A stretch of DNA of 64,000 bases from Mucidula mucida (lineage: Eukaryota > Basidiomycota > Agaricomycetes > Agaricales > Physalacriaceae): the NCBI GenBank assembly GCA_015501055.1, contig JADNYV010000001.1, positions 1,798,001 through 1,862,000 of the forward strand, in the 5' to 3' direction. Position numbers and translations under genes: made by a program. This document shows positions 1 through 11,109 of this stretch, in pieces. Every line of letters begins with the position of its first letter. Position 1 is the stretch's first letter. The notes beneath the pieces are model-generated. The model worked only from the letters and a program-made list of their open reading frames with translations. It ran no database searches and had not been told where the DNA came from.

Positions 1-2
1 CC

Positions 3-1332
3 TACTCCAACAAGCTCTTCGGGAACAGGACTCACCCCATGACTGCTGCTGTTGACGGCCCTAACAACCGCTTCTCTCAACATCAGCAGCGTGGCATGAA
101 TCCCAATAGTGCACCATTCACGCCATCCTTTGCTACCAACATGATGGCCCAGCCCAACGCTCAAACACAGGCCTTTCAGATGCAAATGATGCAGATGGAG
201 ATGTTGCGTCTTCAGGTTCGTGTTCGTGTGCAACTTTTGATGCAGATTCTCTAACCTGTGCGTCAAATCATAGGCCTTGCAGGCTCAGCAGTTACAGGCT
301 GAGATGCTCGCTCAGGCTCATCTGCAGCAGCAGCAGATTCAGGCAGAGAATCGTCGGGTCAGTCTGGGGTATGTCCCCGCCTCTGCTGGCCCAGCTTCGT
401 CGTCATTCGACCTGCGTGCTGCTAGTGGCCAGATGCGTCGCGCGAGACAAGAACAGAACCTTTCAGTCGGGGAAGATCATTTACCTATGACGGCCGCCCT
501 TGGCGGGCGCTTTGGGAGCCGAGTCCCCAGTATGCCTACCGGTCAGGTTTCAAGGTTCCCTCCCGAGGACAGTAACGAGGTGCCCCCTACTCCTGGATCT
601 ACGACTGTCATCAGCGGCGGCACATCCTTGGGAAATCTTGCTTCCAACAATGTATCCCAAACTTCAGTAACTTCCAAGTCCGATTCGGCTTCTTCGTGGA
701 GACGTGCAGACAAGAACAATTCTGTATTGAGGGGCAACCGTGCCATTAGTACCAGTACCACTGTGTCTCCTAGCGTCAAGGTTACGCCCCCACCTGGCGA
801 GCAACCTGCCTCCCCACCTGGCCTTTCGCCCATTACTCCCGTTACTGCGAAGGCTAGGCCTCAGCCTCTCCGGTTCAGTGCCGCTGTGTCTCAGCCCCTT
901 CCTGCGGTCACCATCGACACTAGTGATAGCAATGACGATGACGCAGATTCGACTAGCTCCTCCAAGTCTGGTAGCTCGTCGCCCACTACCCCGCATTCGT
1001 CTTCGTCAAACGAGATGCCTCTTTCGCCGCGCGAAGAGGCAAGCAAGAAGTTGTACGAAGGATTGGGCATTGGACGTCCTCGTTCTAGCGCTTCGAACAC
1101 TACTGCCAGCGGTGGTGTCGAAATCGTCACGGTCTCTCAGCAGAACCCTATCTCGGTCAGCTTTAGCCACAGGATGGCTAGCCAACCGACGAGGCAGCCC
1201 CGTGGGCCGCCATCGGGCGCTGATGAATTGGGTCCAAAGAACTTCGCTACTCGCATCAGACGTAAGGCTATCGGAGGACTCGGTATGCTCATGGGGGCTC
1301 GGGAGCGAAGGGAGCTTGTTGAAGTGTTCTGA
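3..1332 (+). CDS. Gln/Met-rich, Ser/Pro-rich protein of unknown function (5' end outside window)
   Basis: The reading frame is open from base 3 with no stop before the first Met at 39, so the gene probably starts left of the window. Two exons are visible, joined over an intron at about 215-273 (GT...AG). The first is rich in Gln and Met; the second opens with Gln-rich coiled-coil-like sequence, then becomes a long disordered Ser/Thr/Pro region with an acidic DSNDDD patch. The last 30 residues are basic and look ordered (motif NFATRIRRKAIGG, then RERRELVEVF), like the conserved end of an agaric protein family of unknown role. I cannot name a domain. Composition would suit a nuclear or RNA-associated scaffold, but that is inference only. 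Confidence 0.7.
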
Positions 1333-1672
1333 ACAAAGCCTCGGTATCGAGTTTGATGAAGATTTACGATTAAACCAGCAGAAAAGTCTGAAGATATTTA
1401 TTGTGGCCCATTTGCCGAAACTGGACTTGTGGGAGATTGTATTGACAAGCTCTATATTTCCTCCCTTCTGTCCATATCCGTTTACGTTTTTTAGTTTCCA
1501 AGTTTGTAAACATCTGCGACATACATACACTCCTTCCTGTTCATCTTGAAGATCAAATAAGTACATTGTGATTTTTAGTCTATGTTCGCAACACACCCAT
1601 TTCTGGCGTAAGATATATCTTCGCTAATGCTAGCACTTCATCAATCGGTGGGAGGTAAGATTCAGATTACAG

Positions 1673-1735
1673 AATTCTTGTCCGCACAACCAAACACGCC
1701 AAACAATTCAAACAATTCGGAAAATTCAATAAAAT
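1673..1735 (+). repeat. Left arm of imperfect inverted repeat (about 63 bp)
   Basis: This segment matches the reverse complement of 2594-2657 at roughly 55 of 63 positions, including an uninterrupted CCAAACACGCCAAACAA core. Most differences are A/G transitions. The two arms lie about 0.86 kb apart in opposite orientation. I do not recognise the element family. Confidence 0.7.
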
Positions 1736-2593
1736 AGCATTAACTTGTGGGCAACAAAAGGAGTACTCGGAAACCAGTAAGGATGTATACCAGAGTGCCA
1801 TACTGGTATATGGATCAGTTGGAAGCAGTGTGGAGGGGCAGAACAAGGTATAAGGCTGGTGCAAAAAGTCGGCGGCAAGGACAAGGCAAAATCATTATAG
1901 ACTAATTGCATGCTTCTACATCGGTCTCCCTATGCCTCAAGGTCACTTGGATATCTCATGAGAGAACCTGATATTGAGGACGCGCCGTATATGAGCAAAT
2001 ATGGCCCTCGTGGTAAATCGTCGCGCACGGGCAGGCATCAGCGGCCAAGGGCACACATTGGCGGGGCCCCGGACACCGTATCCATTCAATTTGTACACGG
2101 GGGAATTGTTAGATCGATGGCGATATAGCGTGGATGATGGGAAAGTTGCTGGGGAGGTGGGGTTTGAGTTGGACTGTAGCGATGTTCCTGGTCAAGGATC
2201 CTTGCAGAGGGACGGGGGAAGGCAGTCGACACGAGGTGGCTAATGATACATGAAATCTTGAGGAGGTTGTCCCACTGCCTGGAAGATCATGATTAAACGG
2301 GGCAGTATGGCGCACTAGCTACGCACCTAAAACCTTCTAAGACCAGTGCTCTCCTATCCAGCGACCTCCAGGAGATATCATGAACCCTTCAAGTCCATCT
2401 AATTCCGCCTACTTGTCGTTGGGGACCAGTATATTAGGCCTTGATGCCAAAGAGCGAGTCCAGACGAAAAAGGTCGAATCGGATGCTAGCAGTGAAATTT
2501 GAGCGAGAGATACAATCATGCTCGACGCCGAGGTCCTATAGCGCATGTAGCAACGCGTCTGAAGCCGATTCGAGATGTAGAAGGAATTTATTC

Positions 2594-2657
2594 CATTTTA
2601 CTGACTTTTCCGAATTGTTCGATTTGTTTGGCGTGTTTGGCTGCGCGGACAAGAATT
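2594..2657 (-). repeat. Right arm of imperfect inverted repeat (about 63 bp)
   Basis: Partner of the arm at 1673-1735. Read on the plus strand it lies inside a short open frame whose peptide also appears, diverged, on the minus strand at the other arm. The two arms may therefore be fragments of one formerly coding repeat placed head to head. Confidence 0.7.
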
Positions 2658-2915
2658 TCCGGAACCTCTGCAAGATATTCATACAAAACCAGCGCGAAAA
2701 AATCAAATATACGTCTGAATCCATCGGAGAAGTTGTGTAATTCAGCCATCGTGTCAATCTACTTCTTCTATGTCTCGACTTTCATGGCGATATAGCTTGA
2801 GCTCGTCGCGGAAACGCCGGCGTCCATGTTCAAATATGGGCGAGTATGACGTGTGGAAGCTGTCCACCTCCCCGTGTCTCCCTAGCCGTCATCCCACACG
2901 ACTTTTCGTTAGAGA

Positions 2916-5064
2916 ATGCCTACTCCCGCCCAAGAATCGACAACTTTCCTGCCTGGTGACTTTGAATATCACGACGACTCGCCGCTGGTGGAAGATGTCG
3001 ACATGACATATGAGCAGCTACGCGAGGCCTACGACAACGAGGAAATCGATAGATTCATTGACATTTTCTCTGCGGTGTGTTGTTACGTGTCTATTCCACT
3101 TTTCAGCTCTGAGCTCTTGAGGGCCTCAGCATGTTACCGAAGTCCGTATACCTCAGGCAGCACCGTACAATTTGGACACCGGAAGCACCCACAACCTACA
3201 ACAAACGGTGCTTGAGGATGCGCAAGATGGAGATTCTTGGATTACCCTGTATGACGCGCACGAGGGACATTCATTGTCTTCAGAAGTAGCGCACGTATGT
3301 TCATTGAACTAATTGATGTTCTACTGGCTTAGCTAACAGCGGTTTTCAGAAATATGTTCTACCCTATCTTCCGCCCCCTGCTCCCCCACCACCAGTTTTC
3401 ACCTTTGGCCGGCTCAGAGTGGCTGTAGAACGATTATATTTATCTCTTGTGTCCATCTATATACCTTTTCTAGTCCGTCTTTCTCATTTGGCGACGTGGA
3501 AGGACAAGTACGCAAGTGGCCTGTATTGCCTCGTAAGTGGTGTCCATTTTCATATGTGTCACAAGAATCGATTGTTTTCAAGGCCTTCTGGATCGTTTGG
3601 TACTACGATTCCTTGATCCCCGCCCTCTTGCTTCAACTCTTCTATTCCTTGGTGCGACGGAGGATATTTCCTTATCCGACTTTGGAAGAGCTTCGCGGTA
3701 GACGTCAGGATATGCAACGTGCTGATGATTTTGGGAACCTTGTTTCTTCTCGGCTGACAGCCTCATCGTCTCTGGGCATAAAGGAAATGTGGCGCTTGTT
3801 CAAAGTTGTCAACAAAGGCAAGAGAACGAAGATAAAGAAGGTGTTCAGTCAACCTCAGTCCGGTCTTGTCGACCGAGATGATGATACCACTTGTCTTGAT
3901 GATGATGTTGAGACCAAGGAAGAAAGAGATCTTAAGCGTCTTGGACTACAGCTCTTGACAGGTCTTGTAGACCTCCACGAGCGCATCAAAAAGTTGCACG
4001 CCCTTTCGTGCTCTCGCCATTCAATGCGCTCATCGTTACTCGTAGCCTCTTTATTTGGCGCAGACCCCAAGCCTCTAGGGTTTTTGCGGCGGTACGTTGC
4101 AATGTTACTCGCCCTTGTGAAAACTAATCCTCTGGTGTAGTTAATTCTTATGTCTTTTTTCACGACATTACTACTGCCGACTAGGCTTGTCATGAAGGCC
4201 ATTTACTTCGTGCCTGGATTTATTTTTTGGCACGTTGTTCCAGTGGTAGCATCTATGAATGCAGAGGAACGCGCTCGGTATGTCATTTTCTACGTTGATC
4301 AGCCCAGCAAGACTTATCGCGATAACAGCCTCCCTCCCCCACTGGTTGGAGTACCAACGGACGCCGAATATGCGATGGAGGTTATTTCGATGAGGGTGGC
4401 GTCTGGTCTCGACATCACATCTAGCAAGAAAACTCGAGGGCGGAAATCTGCCGACTCGGTCGACCGCTCGCAGCCCGACAACCTTTCCACTGAATCAAAG
4501 GATGAACAAAAAAAGAGCATCGATTGGCAAAAGTGGAATGACCGAGCAGCGATCGGCAAAGCTTGGGCTGGAGAAGGAAAGCGATTAATCAAAAAGGGGG
4601 GCGTATGTCGCCGTACTTGCTTAATCGATACCCTCGGCTCACCTATCTTTCAGGGCAAATCATCCAGTGCCAGTCCTATAATTCCGTTACCAGCGATAGC
4701 TATTGGGCAGTCTCCGAAGCCGGGATCTGTGTACAGTGCGCGTTCCCTTCATCATACCGGCAGCCAAGTACTTAGATATACATCAGCGTATCCGTGCCAG
4801 CATGGATCCACTCCTGGTTTGATCACCTTAACACCAACCATGTTTTACTTTACCTCGTTTATGAGTAACAACCCGACATTCACGTTACTTCTGAACCGCC
4901 TTCAGGGTGCGAAGAAGACGGGATTGATGAAAGGGCTGACACTCAGATGGGCGGCAGAAGAGAGTGGCAAGCAGAATGAGGAGATTTTCCATTGGGTGGG
5001 TAATAGGGACGAGCTCTTTGCAAGATTGATTGGCTTGGAAGGCAAACGGTGGCTGAAGGCGTGA
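2916..5064 (+). CDS. DUF3292-like membrane protein with GRAM-like C-terminus
   Basis: Multi-exon gene starting MPTPAQEST. An acidic N-terminal segment is followed by a Pro-rich linker, a hydrophobic stretch (AFWIVWYYDSLIPALLLQLF), a charged region, and a second membrane segment (LILMSFFTTLLLP...FVPGFIFWHVVPVV). Next comes the motif GVPTDAEYAMEVIS and a C-terminal beta-rich, GRAM-like part ending HWVGNRDELFARLIG. The motif LFIWRRPQASR is recovered only if a 38-nt intron (4008-4045) is removed, followed by another intron at 4092-4140. The order and motifs resemble fungal DUF3292 membrane proteins, which I recall from memory rather than a search. Molecular function is unknown; a lipid- or membrane-associated role is only inferred from the GRAM-like end. 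Confidence 0.7.
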
Positions 5065-5494
5065 TCAATTAGGCTCTCTGCGTCTCACTCTTACGCTGCC
5101 AATATACGAGACTGCGCATCCGGAAGATTTCTGATTATGAATACAGTTTGGTAAACCGGATGCATATAGGTGTTCTGTGCAACATGCTGACCGATGTTAT
5201 AGAGGAGGCTGTATTAAACGATGATGTTTCTCGCGCTGATGCCGAATCAACAGACAAGGACACGCAATCGACATCAAAGGTCATCATCAGAAAATCGAAG
5301 GCTCGGATGACGTCGCAAACGTCGCAAGTAATGGGTTTCACGACATTCATCTGCCGCGGTTAAAGAAACGGAAGACACGGTAACTTTTTGTTACGTAAGC
5401 ATTTCTCGATCTTAGTGGTCGATTGATAACTCAATTTGGTTCATTATATAGAGTCTGCCGATGCGAAGCTTTTCTTCACCGTCCCTCCATCGCC
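5065..5494. other. Intergenic region upstream of the ABC transporter
   Basis: Contains one short open frame (5148-5363) with no recognisable domain and no splice partner. It lies in the 3' flank of the DUF3292-like gene and the promoter of the ABC transporter. Nothing else is supported. Confidence 0.4.
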
Positions 5495-8400
5495 ATGGAA
5501 CAAGTCAAGCCAGAGGTCCCTTCGACTTCTGCGCAACACGTTGATGTCAACTACTTCAACCCAGATGGCGCCACTGAACTTCGCAAGACCGTTAGTCGCC
5601 TTTCCACGCGCACACAGGACATCGAGGCGGGCTCAATAGACAGCGCGGCGACCTTGGATAACTCATTCGATTTCCGCAAGGCGTTGGAGCGTGTTTCTCA
5701 ACAGTGCGTTTTTTCTTATATATCGCGTTTTCCCGTCTCATCGTGTTCAGACGCGACGATGCGGATATCAAGTCCAGAGAGCTCGGTGTTATGTTTGAAA
5801 ACCTGCGCGTAGTCGGCATAGGCGCGTCTGCCTCCTATCAGCCTACCCTCGCCGCCACCTTCAACCCTTTTGCCATCGCCAAAGGCATTCAAGACGCACG
5901 GCACTCTCACACCAAGGACATCCTCTCCGGGTTTGAGGGCACGGTCAATCCTGGAGAAATGCTACGCGAGTCCTTCCTTACCTTCTTTTACATTGCATCG
6001 TTAATACGTCCTTCTCAGTGGTCCTAGGACGTCCGGGTTCGGGCTGCACAACTCTATTGAAAGCGTTGGCCAACCAGCGAGGAGAATATCACGCCTTTCA
6101 CGGCGATGTTCATTTTGATTCCCTCAGCCACACCGATGTCTATAAACACCACCGTGGTGACGTGATTTACTGCCCGGAGGACGATGTTCACTTTCCCACA
6201 TTGACCGTGGAACAAACCATAAGCTTTGCGGCCAAGCTACGGGCGCCTCATCTTCGGCTAGGCTACTCTAGGGACGAGTACGTCGAATCCGTTACGGACA
6301 TTCTGACTACGATCTTTGGTCTCAAACGATCGCGTAAGACCCTCGTCGGTGATGCTGCGATTCGTGGAGTCTCCGGTGGAGAGAAGAAACGGGTCTCTAT
6401 TGCGGAAGTGTTGGCTACTCGTGCTTGCCTTGCGTCCTGGGACAAGTACGTCTGATCCGGAATCATTTCAATTGTGTATCGCATCTAATCTCTTAATGTA
6501 GTTCGACACGGGGATTAGATGCCTCAACGGCGCTGGAGTTTGTTCGCGCCCTTCGCATCGCGACCGATATTGCCAGGATGACGACAATTGTCTCTCTTTA
6601 TCAAGCCGGAGAGTCCCTCTACAAAGTCTTCGATAAGGTATGTCTATGACGCGTGGATTTGGAGGTTTACTAAGTGACCAAGGTTTGTGTCATATATGGC
6701 GGTAAAATGGCCTACTACGGCCCTGCTAGTGGCGCAAAAAAATACTTCATCGATATGGGTTACCAACCCGCGCACCGCCAAACCACTGCAGATTTCCTTG
6801 TTGCTGTAACAGATCCTAACGGTCGGATACCTCGTTCAGACGCGTTAAACCTCCCTCGTACTGCCGACGAGTTCGCTGCTTATTTCCAGAAGTCGGAAAT
6901 CAGCGCCGCGAACAAGCGGGATATTCAAGCTTTCAAGGCAGAACGCGTTGGGAAGTCTGAGAAAGTGCAGTCTTACAAGGACAGTGCGAAGGCAGAGTAT
7001 GCGAAGCACACATCGAAGAGTGCTCCTCAAATTGTCTCTCTGCCTATGCAAGCTCGCGCAGTCATGACGAGGCGCTTGCAGATGTTGAGAGGTAATATGT
7101 TGGCGACGCTTCTTAACCTCTTGTAAGTTTGATGCTCTCCCTTGGCATTTCTGAATTTTCATGCGTATGTACAGCTCTTTCGCCTTCCAAGGTGTCATCA
7201 TCGGTTCTGTTTATCTCAAGCTCTCAACGTCTACGGATACCTACTTCTCGCGAGGTGGTGTTCTGTTTTTGTATGTTTTCCCTTTCTTCTTGTTGTCCAT
7301 ATATTTACATTCTGCAGCTCGTTGTTCTTTTCAGCTTTAATCTCAATGGCGGAAATTCCCTCACTTTATGCGCAACGACCCATCATTGTGCGCCAGTCCT
7401 CGTGGGCACTATACCGGCCTTTCATTGATCAAGTCGCATTGACTTTGGTGGACATTCCGATCGCGTTTGCAACGACTGTCATCTTCTCCATTTTGATCTA
7501 CTTCATGGCCCAATTACAACAATCCGCAGGTCAATTTTTGTGAGTCAAGTCTCTCTACACTAGAGAAATATGTCTTGAGGGTTCATTAGCATATTCTTCC
7601 TGTTCATGTTCACGGTCTCCATTGCCATGAAGAGTTGGTTCCGTGCGGTCGCCGCAGCTTTCCCCGATGAGGGTTAGTCCGCGTTTTCAGACGATGTCTT
7701 CCGAGATGCTTATATTCTGTCAGCTCTTGCGCAGACGTTTGCAGGCATTTCGATTTTGGCTTATGCTGTGTACACCGGCTATTCGTTGCCACTTCCGTCA
7801 ATGATTGGTGCTCTTAAATGGATCTCGTATCTAAACGTGCGTCTGGTTTCATTGCCGCGACCTAATCACTAAGTGCTCCGATAGCCTCTTCGCTGGGGGT
7901 TCGAAGCCGTCATGACCAACGAGTTCAGGACTATAAGTGGCACGTGTGGCTCTCTTGTGCCCCGCGGTCCTGGCTATGAAAATATCTCCATCGATAACCA
8001 AGTGTGCCCCACAGTTGGCGCTGTCGCAGGTCAATCTTTTGTTGACGGAAGTCGGTTTGCGAATCTCTCCTTCGACTATCTCTACAGCCACACATGGAGG
8101 GTGCGTGGCTTGGCATTTTGTTTGTTGCTAAGTTGATACTTCTTTCTTCAGAATTTTGGTATCATTTTAGCATATGGCATCGGGTACACGATCGCGCTCC
8201 TGGTTTTCACCGAACTCAACACCCGCCTTTCTGCGTCGAACTCTGTCGTCCTTTATAAGCAGGGCTCTAGGGCTGATCTCGTAGAAGCTACGCAGTCTGA
8301 CGATATCGAACGCGCATCTCAAAAGACCGCACAGGAAGAAAAGAATGGAGATTACGAAAAGGCGCTGAAGGAAACGTCAACGACGACGGATGTGTTCTCC

Positions 8401-10746
8401 TGGCAGCGTCTGTCTTACACTGTTACTGTCGCTGACGGGAAACGACGTTTGTTGAACGAGGTTTCTGGCTTCGTTGTGCCCGGCAAACTCACGGCTTTGA
8501 TGGGTGAATCTGGGGCTGGAAAGGTACTTTGGCTATGCAATTTTTTGGACCATCCCACTCACTAGTATGACTTGCAGACGACTCTTTTAAATGTTTTGGC
8601 TCAACGCGTTGATACTGGTATCATCACCGGAGATCGCTTTGTAAATGGTCAACATCTTCCCAAAGACTTCCAATCTCAGACGTAAGTCATTGAGTTCCAG
8701 GTTTTTGGGACAGCCCTCATGGTGTTGTACAGCGCGTATTGCCAACAACAAGATACGCATGTCGGAGAGTCTACCGTACACGAAGCTCTTATGTTCTCAG
8801 CTCAATTACGCCAACCCACCTCCGTGCCATTTGCGGAAAAAGCTGCTTAGTAGGTCGTCAACGTATGTCATCCGTTCCGTAACTGACTCTCATTCAGCGT
8901 CGATAAATGCATTCAACTTTGTGGTTTGGAGCTTACAGAAATGCGACCGTAGGTTCTCTGAGCATCGAAAACCGGAAGAGAACCACCATCGGCGTCGAAC
9001 TTGCGGCCAAGCCGAAACTCCTTCTTTTCCTTGACGAGCCTACCTCTGGTCTGGATTCACAAAGCGCTTGGGCTATCATGCTTTTCCTGCGTGACCTCGC
9101 TGATAATGGTCAAGCTATTCTGTGCACGTAAGTCGCTCGCCGTACGACCGCGCTTCTGAGCTCATCCCCGTTTTCAGGATCCATCAACCGTCTGCGGAGC
9201 TGTTCCAGATGTTCGACCGCCTCTTACTCCTCCGTAAGGGTGGTGAAACGGTGTACTTCGGAGATCTTGGTCATAACGCAACAACTCTGCTAGACTATTT
9301 CCGTCACAATGGGGCGCGTGCTTGTGATCCTGAAGAAAATCCGTATGTTATTACCTCCGACTTGCACAATTAGCTAACACGAATGTAGGGCTGAGTACAT
9401 GCTTGACGTCATTGGTGCTGGTGCGACTGCTTCCGTGAAGGAAGATTGGCACGAGATCTGGACGCGATCAGAAGAATATGGAAAGGTTCAAGTTCAAATC
9501 GAGGAGATTCACACGAAAGGACGTGCTCGCCCTCCCGTTGAAACCGAAATCGCCACGGAGTATGCAACTAATTGGTTCAACCAGTTAGCACAACTCATCA
9601 AACGAGATGCGAGCGTCCACAACAGGGATCCCAGCTACATGATGGCCAAAATCATGCTGAATATCGTCGCTGGTCTCTTTTTAGGCTTCTCTTTTTTCCT
9701 ATCGGACGACACGCAACAGGGTACACAAAACAAACTATTCGTAAGTTATCTCAGACTTTTATGTCGTACACGTTATTTACCCTTCCCCTCAGTCCATATT
9801 TATGGCCACTATCATCTCAGTCCCACTTGCCAACCAGCTGCAGCTCCCTTTCCTCAAAATGCGCTCCATCTACGAGATCCGTGAACGACCCAGTAGGATG
9901 TACAATTGGACCGCTCTTGTTACCTCGCAAATAGTGGTCGAGATTCCGTGGAACATGGTCGGATCGAGCCTGTTCTTTTTCTGCTGGTATTGGACCTCTG
10001 GATTCACCAGTGATCGCGCGGGATACAGCTATTTGATGATTGGTGTCCTCTTTCCGATGTACTACACGACGATCAGTCAGAGCGTCGCTGCCATGTCGCC
10101 TAATGTGGAGATTGCAGCTATTCTCTTCAGTTTCCTGTTCTCTTTCGTTTTGACATTGTGAGTCTTATTGTTGGTTCGTCTTCTCCTACTAATTAGATAT
10201 ACAGCAATGGTGTCGTCCAGCCTTACCGAGAACTCGGTTGGTGGCAATGGATGTATCGCTTGTCACCGTATACATATCTCATCGAGGGTGTTCTTGGTCA
10301 AGGTTCGTCTATCTCGCCCCACAAAAAGAATGAACACTGAGATTCTATCCAGCTGTTGGGAAGTATCAGATCAACTGCTCGGACGTTGAGCTGGTGACTC
10401 TCAACCCTCCTTCGGGGCAGACTTGCGGGGAATTCATGTCGAGCTATATCTCGATGGCAGGTGGCTACTTGACCAACCCGGACGCTTCTTCCGACTGCGG
10501 CTTTTGTTCCACGCGCACCACAGATGAATTTTTGGGGGCGCAGTTCAGTATCTTCTACTCACACCATTGGCGTAATCTCGGCATTGTGGCTGCTTTTGTC
10601 GTATTCAATGTAAGGTCTTTCTCACTATCAGATACGTGTGAAAGCTTATAACTTTTCAGATTGCCTCTATATTTGCCTTTACTTGGTTCTTCCGGATACG
10701 CTCTCGCAGCGTATTAGACATCATTCGCGGGAAAGGAAGAGTTTAG
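5495..10746 (+). CDS. Pleiotropic drug resistance (PDR/ABCG) ABC transporter
   Basis: Full-size fungal PDR transporter, two copies of nucleotide-binding domain followed by membrane domain, in the plasma membrane and expected to export drugs or lipophilic compounds. I reconstruct 20 exons (5495-5703 ... 10660-10746) and about 1434 residues. NBD1 has the usual fungal degenerate motifs: Walker [13 protein letters not shown], signature [10 protein letters not shown], and [11 protein letters not shown] in place of a catalytic Glu. NBD2 has canonical GESGAGKTTLL, the linker [14 protein letters not shown] and [14 protein letters not shown]. Intron 2 (5966-6018) has a GC donor, needed to give [13 protein letters not shown]. 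In exon 14 the frame breaks at about 8933: CGLE is followed by an in-frame TAG at 8950, while ATVGSL continues one frame over, as if one T were missing. Probably a sequencing deletion, otherwise a pseudogene. Confidence 0.95.
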
Positions 10747-11109
10747 ACCAATACAACTTCGTGCTACAATTCTGGACTTCGTCATTATTTTCTAGACATC
10801 ATTTTACCTATAATATCACACTTCTATGCACTATTACGATAAATCTCTATGTAGCATAATGGATTCAACCACAATGTAACCTCGGCGCGATCGTTAGTAG
10901 TTCGCTTCTTCGGGTCACCGTGGCGCACTGTTTGTATGTGTGAGTCGAGCTGCTTTTGTTGGTGCAACACCGCCATCTTCGCCACTTTTCTCTACAGCCT
11001 TTTATTTCATACCTCCGTTTCGCTTTGCTGTATATTTTCCATTCCGTTGTTAGTGCGTCCTTCTATTATGCTGGAAAACCCAACTGACATGGTTCTAGCG
11101 TTGTGCATA
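10747..11109. other. Intergenic region upstream of the kleisin gene
   Basis: AT-rich 3' flank of the ABC gene followed by the 5' region of the kleisin gene. No open frame with coding character and no recognisable element was seen. Confidence 0.4.

Larger units (their letters stand above)
1333..2915. other. Gene-poor stretch with an imperfect inverted repeat
   Basis: No exon chain with coding character was found over about 1.6 kb. Short open frames on both strands lack splice continuity and family resemblance. The only structure is the pair of inverted-repeat arms listed separately and a small palindromic patch near 1785-1810 (TATACCAG...CTGGTATA). It may hold a degraded mobile element or a gene remnant. 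Confidence 0.5.

Noticed and set aside
543..1596. Several long open frames on both strands over the Ser/Pro-rich exon at 277-1332
   Set aside because: They overlap a frame with clear composition and a conserved C-terminal motif; the others are shadows caused by biased codon use.
7880..7910. A tRNA-like B box (GGTTCGAAGCC)
   Set aside because: It lies in a conserved exon of the ABC transporter ([13 protein letters not shown]) and no A box or cloverleaf surrounds it.
8850..8955. An alternative intron to explain the ABC frame break
   Set aside because: [11 protein letters not shown] and ATVGSL are adjacent in homologues; no room for an intron, and no GT...AG pair joins them without losing conserved residues.
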